This document shows, piece by piece, positions 1-6,536 of a stretch of DNA of 10,599 bases (position 1 is the first letter of the stretch; each line of letters begins with the position of its first letter). Origin of the DNA: Cyanobium sp. NIES-981 (lineage in GTDB: Bacteria; Cyanobacteriota; Cyanobacteriia; PCC-6307; Cyanobiaceae); contig CAMDSS010000047.1 in assembly GCA_945907085.1 (NCBI GenBank), forward strand, positions 1-10,599, given 5' to 3'. The notes under the pieces are model-generated. The model made no database searches. It was not told where the DNA came from and was given only the letters and a program-made list of their open reading frames with translations. The translations under genes were made by a program, and so were the position numbers.

Positions 1-197
1 CCGATGGACTCCTCCTCCATCAACTGATCGGCAATGGCTGCGTGCTGCTCGAGCAATTGGCCAAAACCCTGGCGCAGGCTTTGGGCCTCCTCGGCCGTGA
101 GCTCCGCCGCCCAGCCAGCTCCACCGATCAACACAACAAAGGGGTAACGGGCTGGATCCACCAGCAACCGCCACCCCTCTCCCTCTTGCACCTGCAT
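1..197 (-). CDS. DUF1818 family protein, N-terminal part (3' end outside window)
   Basis: This is the 5' part of a leftward gene, starting at the ATG complementary to 195-197 and still open at base 1. About 65 residues are visible, beginning MQVQEGEGWRLLVDPARYPF and continuing with a VVLIGGAGWAAELT stretch and an acidic, Leu/Gln-rich helical part (EEAQSLRQGFGQLLEQH). This resembles the small cyanobacterial DUF1818 family, usually about 120 residues, whose biochemical role is unknown to me. It begins 31 bases after the rpoZ stop on the same strand, so the two are probably co-transcribed. The family name rests on remembered sequence character, not on a search; the reading frame itself looks real. 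Confidence 0.72.
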   Translation of the reverse strand, partial: MQVQEGEGWRLLVDPARYPFVVLIGGAGWAAELTAEEAQSLRQGFGQLLEQHAAIADQLMEEESI

Positions 198-228
198 CCG
201 CTAGCTGACGCCCGAATCCGCTAGACAA

Positions 229-471
229 TCAGCCGGGCAACAGATCGGGCTGATCCTGCTCGTCACTCAACTCGATGATGGCGCGCTGCACGGGCTTGAT
301 CATCGAGTCGTCGAGCAGGCCATCGAAGTCATCAAAACGGCGTTGCTTGGCGCGGAAAGCGATCCGTACGGTGGTGAGGTAACGGTTGCTAGAAAAGCGA
401 ATCAGGCTCTCGGCCCGCTGGGCCAGTTCCTTCGGGTTCACTTCAACGCCGCTTTGAATGCCGCTTTGCAT
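229..471 (-). CDS. rpoZ: DNA-directed RNA polymerase subunit omega
   Basis: The product is the small omega subunit, which helps assemble and stabilise RNA polymerase by binding the beta' subunit. The protein of about 80 residues has the cyanobacterial omega pattern: an N-terminal helix (LAQRAESLIRFSSNRY), a basic stretch (IAFRAKQRRFDDFDG) and the conserved KPVQRAIIELSDEQDQPDLLPG-type end. It lacks the longer C-terminal tail of proteobacterial omega, as is normal in cyanobacteria. Two starts are possible: GTG at 477 or ATG at 471. I prefer the ATG because the GGAA upstream lies about 9 bases before it but only 3 before the GTG. It is divergent from the Hsp70-like gene across a short gap and probably leads a transcript with the DUF1818 gene. 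Confidence 0.9.
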   Translation of the reverse strand: MQSGIQSGVEVNPKELAQRAESLIRFSSNRYLTTVRIAFRAKQRRFDDFDGLLDDSMIKPVQRAIIELSDEQDQPDLLPG

Positions 472-552
472 AACCACGTTTCCAGTATTCCGAGCTTAGG
501 TCAGCAGGGGGACCTGGCGGATTAGAAGGGGGCCGCGGTTGAGGGGGAGGCC

Positions 553-2094
553 ATGGAGGACAAGGGAACCCTGGCCATCGATTTGGGCAGCACCACCACG
601 GTGGTGGCCTACCAGGGCCCAGCCACAGCAGCCCAGCTGCTGGCCTTGCCGCCCTTCAGCCTCGATGGCCCCGTGGTGGTGCCCAGCCTGCTTTGGCTCA
701 CCGAAGCCCCCGGCGCCAAACCACTCATCGGCCGCCAGGTGGTCGATGCCGGCTTGGCCCATCACGACGGACCGGAACTGCGCCGCGACTTCAAACGTCT
801 CATTGGCTCCGGTAGCGCCTCAGCCCAGCCAGCCGAACGGGCCGGGGCCCTGCTCCTAAAGGCTCTCTGGGCCGCCCTGCCAAGCGGCATCAGCCCCAAA
901 CGCCTGGTGCTGACAGCACCAATCGACACCTACCGCAGCTATCGCCAGTGGCTGACCGAGGTGTGCACGGAGCTGGGCGTGGAGGAGGTAGCCCTGGTGG
1001 ATGAACCCACCGCCGCGGCCATCGGCGCCGGGCTTCCCCCCGGCAGCACCGCCCTGGTGGTGGATATCGGGGGTGGCACCGTGGATGTGGCCCTGGTGAA
1101 GCTGGAGGGAGGCGAAGGCCGAGCCGCCCCGATTGCCCAGCTGTTGCGCTTTGCGGGCCGCGATCTCGACAGCAGCCGCCAGGCCCTGCGCTGCGCCCAG
1201 GTGATCGGCAAGGCAGGGCTGGCCTGCGGCGGCCGTGATATCGACCGCTGGATTGCTGACGCCCTTTGCCCAGGACAGCCCCAAGGGCCCCAACTTCTGG
1301 AGGCTGCTGAGCGGCTCAAATGCCTGTTAAGTAGCGAAGACGACGCCCTCGCCCTGGTCAGCCCCGCCAATCAAGCTCCCCAGGAGCTGCGCCTCAGCCG
1401 CACCAGCTTTGATCAACTCCTCGAAGAGCGGGGGCTGATCAGCCAATTGGATGCCCTCCTCGATCAGGTCTTGGCGGCTGGCCGCAGCGCTGGGATCAGG
1501 CCAGGGGCCATCACAGCCGTGCTGCCCGTAGGCGGCAGCAGCCACATCCCCCGGCTGCGCCGCTGGCTGGAGGAACGGCTGGTTGGGGTGCCCCTCAAAA
1601 CCCATCGCCCGGTTGAGGCAGTGGCGCTCGGGGCCCTGGCGCTCACCCCGGGCGTCCAGCTCAAGGATGTGCTGACCCATGGGGTTGAGCTGCGCTGCTG
1701 GGAACAACGCAGCGGACGCCACACCTGGCATCCCCTGTTTGTGGCGGGCCAGGGTTGGCCGACCGATCGCCCCCTCGAGATCGTGCTGGCCTGCAGCCTG
1801 GATGGCCAGAGCTGCATCGAACTCAGCTTGGGGGAAGCCCAAATTGAGCAGCGCGGTGAAGTGGTGTTTGAAGGAGACCTGCCGGTGCTGCGTCAACGCC
1901 GAGCTGGCCGGGCCCAGGTCATCCCTTGGCGCGACCACCCCTGCGCCATCGCCCTGGATCCCCCTGGCAAACAAGGTGTGGATCGACTCAAGCTGGATTT
2001 TGTGATCAACGGCCAAGGCCAACTCACGGCGGAGATCACGGATCTCGTCACCGGCGCCAGCCTGGGCGAGCGACGCTTTGGCCCGGTGCGCTGA
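553..2094 (+). CDS. Hsp70-family (DnaK-like) ATPase without C-terminal lid
   Basis: This is a 513-residue actin-fold Hsp70 relative. The nucleotide-binding signatures are in order: phosphate-1 loop AIDLGSTTTVV (about 8-18), connect-1 LVDEPTAAAIGAG (about 147-160), phosphate-2 VVDIGGGTVDVAL (from 169), and adenosine motif PVGGSSHIPRLR (from 325), followed by EAVALGALAL. A linker-like LKDVLTHGVELRCW follows, then a beta-rich segment of about 140 residues resembling a substrate-binding beta domain. The protein ends there, roughly 120 residues short of ordinary DnaK (about 635), so the alpha-helical lid is missing. A strong purine-rich Shine-Dalgarno run lies just before the ATG. It is therefore probably an accessory cytoplasmic chaperone-like protein rather than the main DnaK; its client is unknown. 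The membrane protein 41 bases downstream is a possible partner (inference). Confidence 0.88.
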   Translation: MEDKGTLAIDLGSTTTVVAYQGPATAAQLLALPPFSLDGPVVVPSLLWLTEAPGAKPLIGRQVVDAGLAHHDGPELRRDFKRLIGSGSASAQPAERAGALLLKALWAALPSGISPKRLVLTAPIDTYRSYRQWLTEVCTELGVEEVALVDEPTAAAIGAGLPPGSTALVVDIGGGTVDVALVKLEGGEGRAAPIAQLLRFAGRDLDSSRQALRCAQVIGKAGLACGGRDIDRWIADALCPGQPQGPQLLEAAERLKCLLSSEDDALALVSPANQAPQELRLSRTSFDQLLEERGLISQLDALLDQVLAAGRSAGIRPGAITAVLPVGGSSHIPRLRRWLEERLVGVPLKTHRPVEAVALGALALTPGVQLKDVLTHGVELRCWEQRSGRHTWHPLFVAGQGWPTDRPLEIVLACSLDGQSCIELSLGEAQIEQRGEVVFEGDLPVLRQRRAGRAQVIPWRDHPCAIALDPPGKQGVDRLKLDFVINGQGQLTAEITDLVTGASLGERRFGPVR

Positions 2095-2135
2095 CACTGC
2101 CCCCAAAAGCACCGGTAAGACTGATAGAACGGGAT

Positions 2136-2984
2136 TTGATTGCATCTGCCGCCTTGGCCCTCCGCCGGCACAGGCTCCCGCGTTTTTGGCTTGGACTCAC
2201 CCTGGGGCTGGTGGCCTCAGGAGTTGGCGCGGCCTATTGGTGGGAACAGCAGTTGCCCCAGCGCCTCGAGCAGGCAGCCGCCACCGGAAATCTCAACGCT
2301 TGCTTGCGTTACAGCGAGCAACTCGAAGCCCTGCGCTGGCTGGGTGACAGCGCGCCGAAGGAACAGGGGCAATGCCGGCGCCTGAAAGCTGCGGAACTGT
2401 GGCAGCAACGCCAATGGGCCCAAGCCCTGCGGCTGCAGTGGCAACTGGTGAATTCCCCGGCAGCCCGACCCAGCGACCAACGCCAACTCGATCGCTGGGT
2501 CTTGGAGTTGCAACGCCTGTCCCTCGACCAGTTCCAACAGGGGAATCTCAAGGGCGCCTTGGCGCTTTTGGCCCCGATTGGCGATGACCACAACAGTGCC
2601 GGCAACGCCACGGGGGATGCCTATACCCAAATCTGGAACCGCAACCGGCTGCTGATGGAGCGCAGCCAAAAACTGGTGGCGCAAAAGCGCTGGTGGGAGG
2701 CCCTCGACGCCCTCACCAGGCTCGACCATCCCTGGTGGAAAGGCGAGAGCCGGGCCTTAAAGGCCAAGGTGCAGGCAGGGATCAATGCCTTGGCCGACCA
2801 CGACCGCGAGCACGACGGCCATGGCTCCTTGCCCCATACGGTGCCTGCGGCCGACCTGGATGCCAGGGTTCAAGCCCAAATCGCCAAGGGGCTCGATGAG
2901 TGGACAGCCTTCACAGCCGCCTGCAAATCCCTGGGCGGCAAGGTGATCGAAGCGGGTCCCGAAACGGCCTGCCAGCGCCCATGA
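2136..2984 (+). CDS. Hypothetical single-pass membrane protein downstream of Hsp70-like gene
   Basis: I do not recognise a family. The frame is open from 1926 to the TGA at 2982-2984, but the part before about 2120 reads like an out-of-frame shadow of the Hsp70-like gene. No ATG follows until deep in the protein. TTG at 2136 is the best ordinary start (about 282 residues); CTG at 2121 (reading LIERDLIAS) is an alternative. An N-terminal basic segment (ALRRHRLPR) precedes one hydrophobic helix (FWLGLTLGLVASGVGAAYWW). By the positive-inside rule this puts the remaining 240 residues outside the cytoplasm. That part is rich in Leu, Gln, Trp and Ala and looks like helical hairpins of TPR type, ending in a Cys/Gly segment (AACKSLGGKVIEAGPETACQ). 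Tight spacing suggests one operon with the Hsp70-like gene. Confidence 0.7.
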   Translation: MIASAALALRRHRLPRFWLGLTLGLVASGVGAAYWWEQQLPQRLEQAAATGNLNACLRYSEQLEALRWLGDSAPKEQGQCRRLKAAELWQQRQWAQALRLQWQLVNSPAARPSDQRQLDRWVLELQRLSLDQFQQGNLKGALALLAPIGDDHNSAGNATGDAYTQIWNRNRLLMERSQKLVAQKRWWEALDALTRLDHPWWKGESRALKAKVQAGINALADHDREHDGHGSLPHTVPAADLDARVQAQIAKGLDEWTAFTAACKSLGGKVIEAGPETACQRP

Positions 2985-3016
2985 CAAGATTGGGCCCGCG
3001 AAAGAGTTCACGGACC

Positions 3017-3235
3017 ATGCAGCCAGGTGATCAGGTCAAGGTCTGCCAAAGCGTGGTTGTCTACCACCATCCCCAACATCGCGGCGTGGCCTTTGATCTC
3101 CTTGGCCAGCAAGGGGAAGTGGTCACCGTGCTGAACGAGTGGAAAGGCCGGGTGATCAGCCCCAACCTTCCGGTGGTGGTGGCGTTTGGCAAATTCAAGG
3201 CCCATTTCCGCGCCGACGAAATCGAAGCGGCCTAA
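3017..3235 (+). CDS. ftrV: Ferredoxin:thioredoxin reductase, variable (alpha) chain
   Basis: The product is the non-catalytic variable subunit of ferredoxin:thioredoxin reductase. The reductase passes electrons from photosynthetically reduced ferredoxin to thioredoxin and so switches carbon-metabolism enzymes by light. The variable chain packs on the Fe-S catalytic chain (ftrC), which is not in this window. The 72-residue protein matches the cyanobacterial family in length and pattern: MQPGDQVKVCQSVVVYHHP, then GEVVTVLNEWKGRVISPNLPV and KFKAHFRADEIE, a small SH3-like barrel. The ATG at 3017 gives exactly this length; the open frame upstream to 2900 lies inside the previous gene. It follows the membrane-protein gene by 32 bases. 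Its TAA overlaps the stop codon of the opposing pyrR gene. Confidence 0.93.
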   Translation: MQPGDQVKVCQSVVVYHHPQHRGVAFDLLGQQGEVVTVLNEWKGRVISPNLPVVVAFGKFKAHFRADEIEAA

Positions 3236-3762
3236 GGGCGCAACAGGAACACCCCTTCCTCCCCATCGATCCCCTGCAGGGCCAGCTGAATGGTTTCTTG
3301 CCGACTGGTGGGCACCACCCGGCCGCAAAAATCAGGCTGGATCGGCAATTCCCGATGGCCCCGATCCACCATGGCCAGCAGGCTCACCCGTTCCGGGCGG
3401 CCCCAGGCCTGCAGGGCCTCAAGGGCTGCCCGCACCGTGCGGCCCGTGAAAATCACGTCATCCACCAGCACCACCTGCCGTCCCTCCAGGCTCACGGGCA
3501 GGTCCGTGGGCTGGGCCAGCCTGGTGCCAATCCGCTCTAAATCATCGCGGTGAAAGGTGGGATCAAGGCTGCCGTGATCGATGGCATGGCCGCAAATCAC
3601 CCCCAAGCGGGCCGCCAGAACCTCAGCCAAGGCCACCCCGCGGGTGGGAATCCCCAGCAACAGCAACCGGTGGGTATCGGCGACACCCTCGAGCACCTGG
3701 GAGGCGAGGCGGTCCAAGGTGCGAGAGAGGTCCTGGGCCGAGAGCAATTCGAGCCGATTCAT
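3232..3762 (-). CDS. pyrR: PyrR: bifunctional pyr operon regulator / uracil phosphoribosyltransferase
   Basis: This is a PRTase-fold protein of 176 residues, close to the usual 178-180 for PyrR. The PRPP-binding signature VVLVDDVIFTGRTVRAALEAL is clear, as are LLLLGIPTRGVALAEVLA, FHRDDLERIG and the end segment RVVPTSRQETIQLAL. In Bacillus-type bacteria PyrR binds pyr mRNA leaders in response to UMP and also converts uracil plus PRPP to UMP. Whether it regulates by attenuation in cyanobacteria is not shown by this sequence, and no pyr leader or other pyr gene is present here. I chose ATG at 3762 (MNRLELLSAQDLSRTLDRLA) because it gives the family-typical N-terminus. The TTG at 3822 would add 20 unconserved residues. 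The gene is divergent from gpmI. Confidence 0.93.
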   Translation of the reverse strand: MNRLELLSAQDLSRTLDRLASQVLEGVADTHRLLLLGIPTRGVALAEVLAARLGVICGHAIDHGSLDPTFHRDDLERIGTRLAQPTDLPVSLEGRQVVLVDDVIFTGRTVRAALEALQAWGRPERVSLLAMVDRGHRELPIQPDFCGRVVPTSRQETIQLALQGIDGEEGVFLLRP

Positions 3763-3922
3763 GGGGCTGGCACCAGCAACGCCAATGCTATGGAGCCAAC
3801 CAGCCGAATTCTGTGTTGCCAAAGCCTGACGCGGCTGGGATCAGGGAAATTCGCCAAGGGATTGGGGCTGTAGGTTGGGATCGAAGGCAGTGCAAACCCG
3901 AAGCGTTGCATCCATACCTCTC

Positions 3923-4012
3923 TTTGAAATCTCGCGATTTGAAATCTCACGATTTGAAATCCCCCGTTTTTACTTCCCAGGGTGTTGTTCCCCACGGTTT
4001 GACATCCCACGC
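3923..4012. repeat. Degenerate 15-bp tandem array, six units, in pyrR-gpmI gap
   Basis: Six consecutive 15-base units fill this stretch exactly. They start at 3923, 3938, 3953, 3968, 3983 and 3998, with an approximate consensus TTTGAAATCCCACGA. Units 1 and 2 differ at one base (TTTGAAATCTCGCGA and TTTGAAATCTCACGA). Unit 3 keeps TTTGAAATC and unit 6 reads TTTGACATCCCACGC, while units 4 and 5 are strongly diverged. The array lies between the divergent pyrR and gpmI starts, so it probably sits in promoter or leader DNA. The rest of the 274-base gap (3763-4036) holds no gene or clear promoter that I can support. A 15-base period equals five codons; one frame reads LKSRD LKSHD LKSPV, but I see no convincing gene. 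Confidence 0.85.
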
Positions 4013-4036
4013 CATGCACACCGCTAGGTGAGTCGG

Positions 4037-5770
4037 GTGACAGCAATTCCCTCCCAGCAGCATCCCAGCGGGCCTAACGCCCTCGATGCTTCGTTGAGCG
4101 CTTCTTCGTTGCACGATTCTCGATTGCCCGTGGCTTCGTTACGGGACTCAGCCTTGAAGGATTCAGCGTCGAGGCAGCCATCCTCGATTGCCCCCGTTGT
4201 TCTGGCCATTCTCGATGGCTGGGGCTATAGCCACGACGAAGCCCATAACGCCATCCGTACCGCGGCAACCCCGGTAATGGATGCCCTTTGGCATGCCTAT
4301 CCCCACACCCTGATTGAAGCCAGTGGTGGGGCCGTTGGCTTGCCTGATGGCCAAATGGGCAACTCCGAGGTGGGCCACCTCACCATTGGTTCGGGCCGGA
4401 TTATTCGCCAGGAACTGGTGCGGATTAGCCAGGCTGTGAAGGACGGCAGCATTGCCGCCAATCCAGCGCTCAACGCCCTGGCCGACAAGTTGCTCGCCAA
4501 CGGCCACACCCTGCACCTGATTGGCCTCTGCTCCGATGGCGGAGTGCACAGCCACATCAACCACCTGGGCGGCCTCCTGCGCTGGGCCGCCGCTCGGGGC
4601 CTCCAGGATGTCTGCATCCATGTGATTACCGATGGTCGGGATACGGCTCCCAGCAGTGCCCCCGGCTTTGTGGCCCAGGTGCTGGAGCAAATCCAGGCAG
4701 CTGGTGTGGGCCGGATCTCCACGCTCTGTGGCCGCTACTGGGCCATGGACCGGGACAACCGCTGGGAGCGCACCGAGAAGGCCTATCGACTGCTGAGCCA
4801 ATCCAGCCCCCTCAGTGACCTGGGCCCCGTGGAAGCCATTGAGGCGTCCTACGCCAGCAACGTGGGTGACGAATTCCTCGAGCCGGTGCGCCTTTCGGAC
4901 GATCTGATCCAATCCGGCGATGGGTTGGTCTGCTTCAACTTCCGTCCGGATCGGGTGCGACAGCTGATCCGTGCCTTGGTTCTGCCCTCCTTCGACAACT
5001 TTGAACGCAGCCTGATCAGCGATCTGGATGTGGTCACGTTCACCCAATACGAGAAGGGCCTCCCCGTGGCCGTGGCCTTCCCGCCCGAATCCTTGGATGG
5101 GCTGCTCGGTCAAGTGGTGTCCGAGGCGGGGTTGCGCCAATTCCGCACCGCTGAAACCGAGAAATATCCCCATGTCACCTACTTCATGAATGGGGGCATC
5201 GAGCAGGCCTTCCCCGGGGAAGACCGCCACCTGGTGCCATCGCCGCGGGTTGCCACCTACGACCAATCCCCCGCCATGTCGGCCGAACAGCTCACCGATA
5301 GCTGCATCGCCGCCATCCAGAAGGGCACCTATTCCCTGGTGGTGATCAACTACGCCAACCCCGACATGGTGGGGCACACCGGCCAAATGCAAGCCACCAC
5401 CGAAGCCGTCACCACCGTGGACACCTGCGTGGGCCGGCTGATGGAGGCGACCAACCGCATTGGGGGCACGCTTGTGATTACCGCCGACCATGGCAATGCC
5501 GAGGTGATGGAAGGCCCCGATGGCCGCCCCTGGACCGCCCACACCACCAATCCGGTGCCCGTGATCCTGGTGGAAGGGGAAAAACGCAAGCTGCCGGGCC
5601 ACGGCACCGATGTTCAACTCCGAGCTGGCGGCGGCCTGGCCGACATTGCCCCCACCCTGTTGGACATCCTCGAACTGCCAAAACCGGCCAGCATGAGTGG
5701 CTTGTCCTTGGTGGCTCCCCTGGGCAGCCAGAGTGAGCCCAACCGCGTTGCCCAGACCCTGGGCGTCTAG
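4037..5770 (+). CDS. gpmI: 2,3-bisphosphoglycerate-independent phosphoglycerate mutase
   Basis: The enzyme interconverts 3- and 2-phosphoglycerate in glycolysis and gluconeogenesis, using two metal ions (Mn-type) and a phosphoserine intermediate. All key residues are visible (numbered from GTG 4037): Asp60 in AILDGWG, catalytic Ser110 in QMGNSEVGHLTIG, Asp443 and His447 in NYANPDMVGH, Asp484-His485 in TADHGNAE, and His502 in WTAHTTNPV. DGRDTAPSS and NFRPDRVRQL motifs are also present. Compared with the remembered Geobacillus enzyme (Asp12, Ser62, Asp403, His407, Asp444, His445, His462), the N-terminal sites are shifted by 48. There is therefore an N-terminal extension of about 48 residues, Ser/Ala/Leu-rich and built of 15-base repeats. 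GTG 4037 is preferred over GTG 4028 because AGGTGA at 4026-4031 is a good Shine-Dalgarno for it; a start inside the extension is not excluded. It is first gene of gpmI-secG-msrB. Confidence 0.95.
   Translation: MTAIPSQQHPSGPNALDASLSASSLHDSRLPVASLRDSALKDSASRQPSSIAPVVLAILDGWGYSHDEAHNAIRTAATPVMDALWHAYPHTLIEASGGAVGLPDGQMGNSEVGHLTIGSGRIIRQELVRISQAVKDGSIAANPALNALADKLLANGHTLHLIGLCSDGGVHSHINHLGGLLRWAAARGLQDVCIHVITDGRDTAPSSAPGFVAQVLEQIQAAGVGRISTLCGRYWAMDRDNRWERTEKAYRLLSQSSPLSDLGPVEAIEASYASNVGDEFLEPVRLSDDLIQSGDGLVCFNFRPDRVRQLIRALVLPSFDNFERSLISDLDVVTFTQYEKGLPVAVAFPPESLDGLLGQVVSEAGLRQFRTAETEKYPHVTYFMNGGIEQAFPGEDRHLVPSPRVATYDQSPAMSAEQLTDSCIAAIQKGTYSLVVINYANPDMVGHTGQMQATTEAVTTVDTCVGRLMEATNRIGGTLVITADHGNAEVMEGPDGRPWTAHTTNPVPVILVEGEKRKLPGHGTDVQLRAGGGLADIAPTLLDILELPKPASMSGLSLVAPLGSQSEPNRVAQTLGV
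4091..4165 (+). repeat. 15-bp tandem array inside the 5' end of gpmI
   Basis: Five in-frame 15-base units begin at 4091, 4106, 4121, 4136 and 4151: TCGTTGAGCGCTTCT, TCGTTGCACGATTCT, CGATTGCCCGTGGCT, TCGTTACGGGACTCA and GCCTTGAAGGATTCA. They encode the pentads SLSAS, SLHDS, RLPVA, SLRDS and ALKDS, with Leu always second. The stretch before it (from about 4076, NALDA) and after it (4166, ASRQP) may be further decayed units. It has the same period as the array at 3923-4012. These pentads form most of the extra N-terminus of GpmI, upstream of the conserved APVVLAILDGWG. Confidence 0.75.
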
Positions 5771-5779
5771 CCTGAATCC

Positions 5780-6010
5780 ATGATCACGTCGATTTTGTCT
5801 TGGGTTTGGATTGGCAGCGGCGTGCTGCTGATCGTGAGCGTGCTGCTCCACAGCCCCAAGGGGGATGGCATGGGAGGGCTTGCCTCCAGCGGTGGCTCAA
5901 TGTTTACCAGCGCCCGCAGTGCGGAGGACACCCTCAACCGGATTAGCTGGACCCTGCTCGCCGTCTTTTTAGGCCTGGCCGTGGTGCTGAGCGCTGGCTG
6001 GCTGAAGTAA
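5780..6010 (+). CDS. secG: Preprotein translocase subunit SecG
   Basis: SecG is the small accessory subunit of the SecYEG channel that exports unfolded proteins across the plasma and thylakoid membranes. The 76-residue product has the expected two membrane helices (about residues 4-23, ILSWVWIGSGVLLIVSVLL, and about 54-74, ISWTLLAVFLGLAVVLSAGW). They are joined by the conserved cytoplasmic loop HSPKGDGMGGLASSGG and MFTSARSAEDTLNR. It begins 9 bases after the gpmI stop and ends 4 bases before msrB, so it is the middle gene of a tight operon. No clear Shine-Dalgarno is visible before its ATG, which suggests translation coupled to gpmI. Confidence 0.95.
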   Translation: MITSILSWVWIGSGVLLIVSVLLHSPKGDGMGGLASSGGSMFTSARSAEDTLNRISWTLLAVFLGLAVVLSAGWLK

Positions 6011-6014
6011 GGCG

Positions 6015-6536
6015 ATGAACCGCCGCAACCTGTTGGCCAGCTTGGGATCGGGATTTGCCGCGCTTTTGGGCGGTGCCAAGGCGGCCTTGGCCGCCTCCAA
6101 AGCCGGTGATCCGGCCTGGGAGCTAAGCAAAGCCGAGTGGAAACAACGGCTCAGTCCTGGTGCCTTCGTGGTCTTGCGGGAGGAGGGCACCGAACGGCCC
6201 TTCAGCAGTCCCCTCAACAACGAAAAACGGGCCGGCACCTTTGTCTGTGCCGGCTGCCAGCTGCCCCTGTTCAGCTCCAAGGCCAAATACGACAGCGGCA
6301 CCGGCTGGCCCAGCTTTTGGGAACCACTGCCCAAGGGCATCGTCACCAAGCTGGATTTCAAACTGATCGTGCCGCGCACCGAGTACCACTGCCGCCGTTG
6401 TGGGGGGCACCAAGGCCATGTGTTCGATGACGGCCCCAAGCCCACCGGCAAGCGCTACTGCAACAACGGCATCGCCCTGAATTTCATACCCAGTAAGACA
6501 GCCGCTCCCAGTAAGAAGAGCGCCCCAGCCGGTTAG
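6015..6536 (+). CDS. msrB: Peptide-methionine (R)-S-oxide reductase MsrB with export signal
   Basis: The enzyme reduces the R epimer of methionine sulfoxide in proteins, usually with thioredoxin-type reductant. The zinc cysteines are present as CAGC (Cys78, Cys81) and CRRC (Cys126, Cys129). GTGWPSFW (95-102) and GGHQGHVF (130-137) follow the family, and the catalytic Cys149 lies in RYCNNGIALNF. Residues 1-27 form an N-terminal signal: Arg-Arg (NRRNLLAS), a hydrophobic stretch (GSGFAALLGG) and an AALA-type cleavage site, so a periplasmic or thylakoid-lumen location via Tat or Sec is likely (inference). A short Ser/Lys/Ala tail follows the domain and contains an 18-base near-duplication starting at 6489 and 6507. 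AAGG lies just before the ATG. Its TAG overlaps the stop of the opposing amt gene. Confidence 0.93.
   Translation: MNRRNLLASLGSGFAALLGGAKAALAASKAGDPAWELSKAEWKQRLSPGAFVVLREEGTERPFSSPLNNEKRAGTFVCAGCQLPLFSSKAKYDSGTGWPSFWEPLPKGIVTKLDFKLIVPRTEYHCRRCGGHQGHVFDDGPKPTGKRYCNNGIALNFIPSKTAAPSKKSAPAG

Noticed and set aside
1327..2145. Open frame antisense to the Hsp70-like gene
   Set aside because: Shadow of a real gene with recognisable motifs; no family signal in the antisense product.
3763..3822. TTG start at 3822 giving a longer PyrR
   Set aside because: It adds 20 residues not typical of PyrR, while the ATG at 3762 yields the usual N-terminus and length.
3813..4031. Small 72-codon open frame reading pentads LKSRD LKSHD LKSPV
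   Set aside because: It overlaps the region before pyrR, begins with GTG without a clear ribosome site, and its only pattern comes from the 15-bp DNA repeats. The repeat itself is reported instead.
4163..5851. 562-codon open frame antisense to gpmI
   Set aside because: Low-complexity Gly/His/Gln-rich product exactly opposite the well-supported gpmI; expected from GC bias at third positions.
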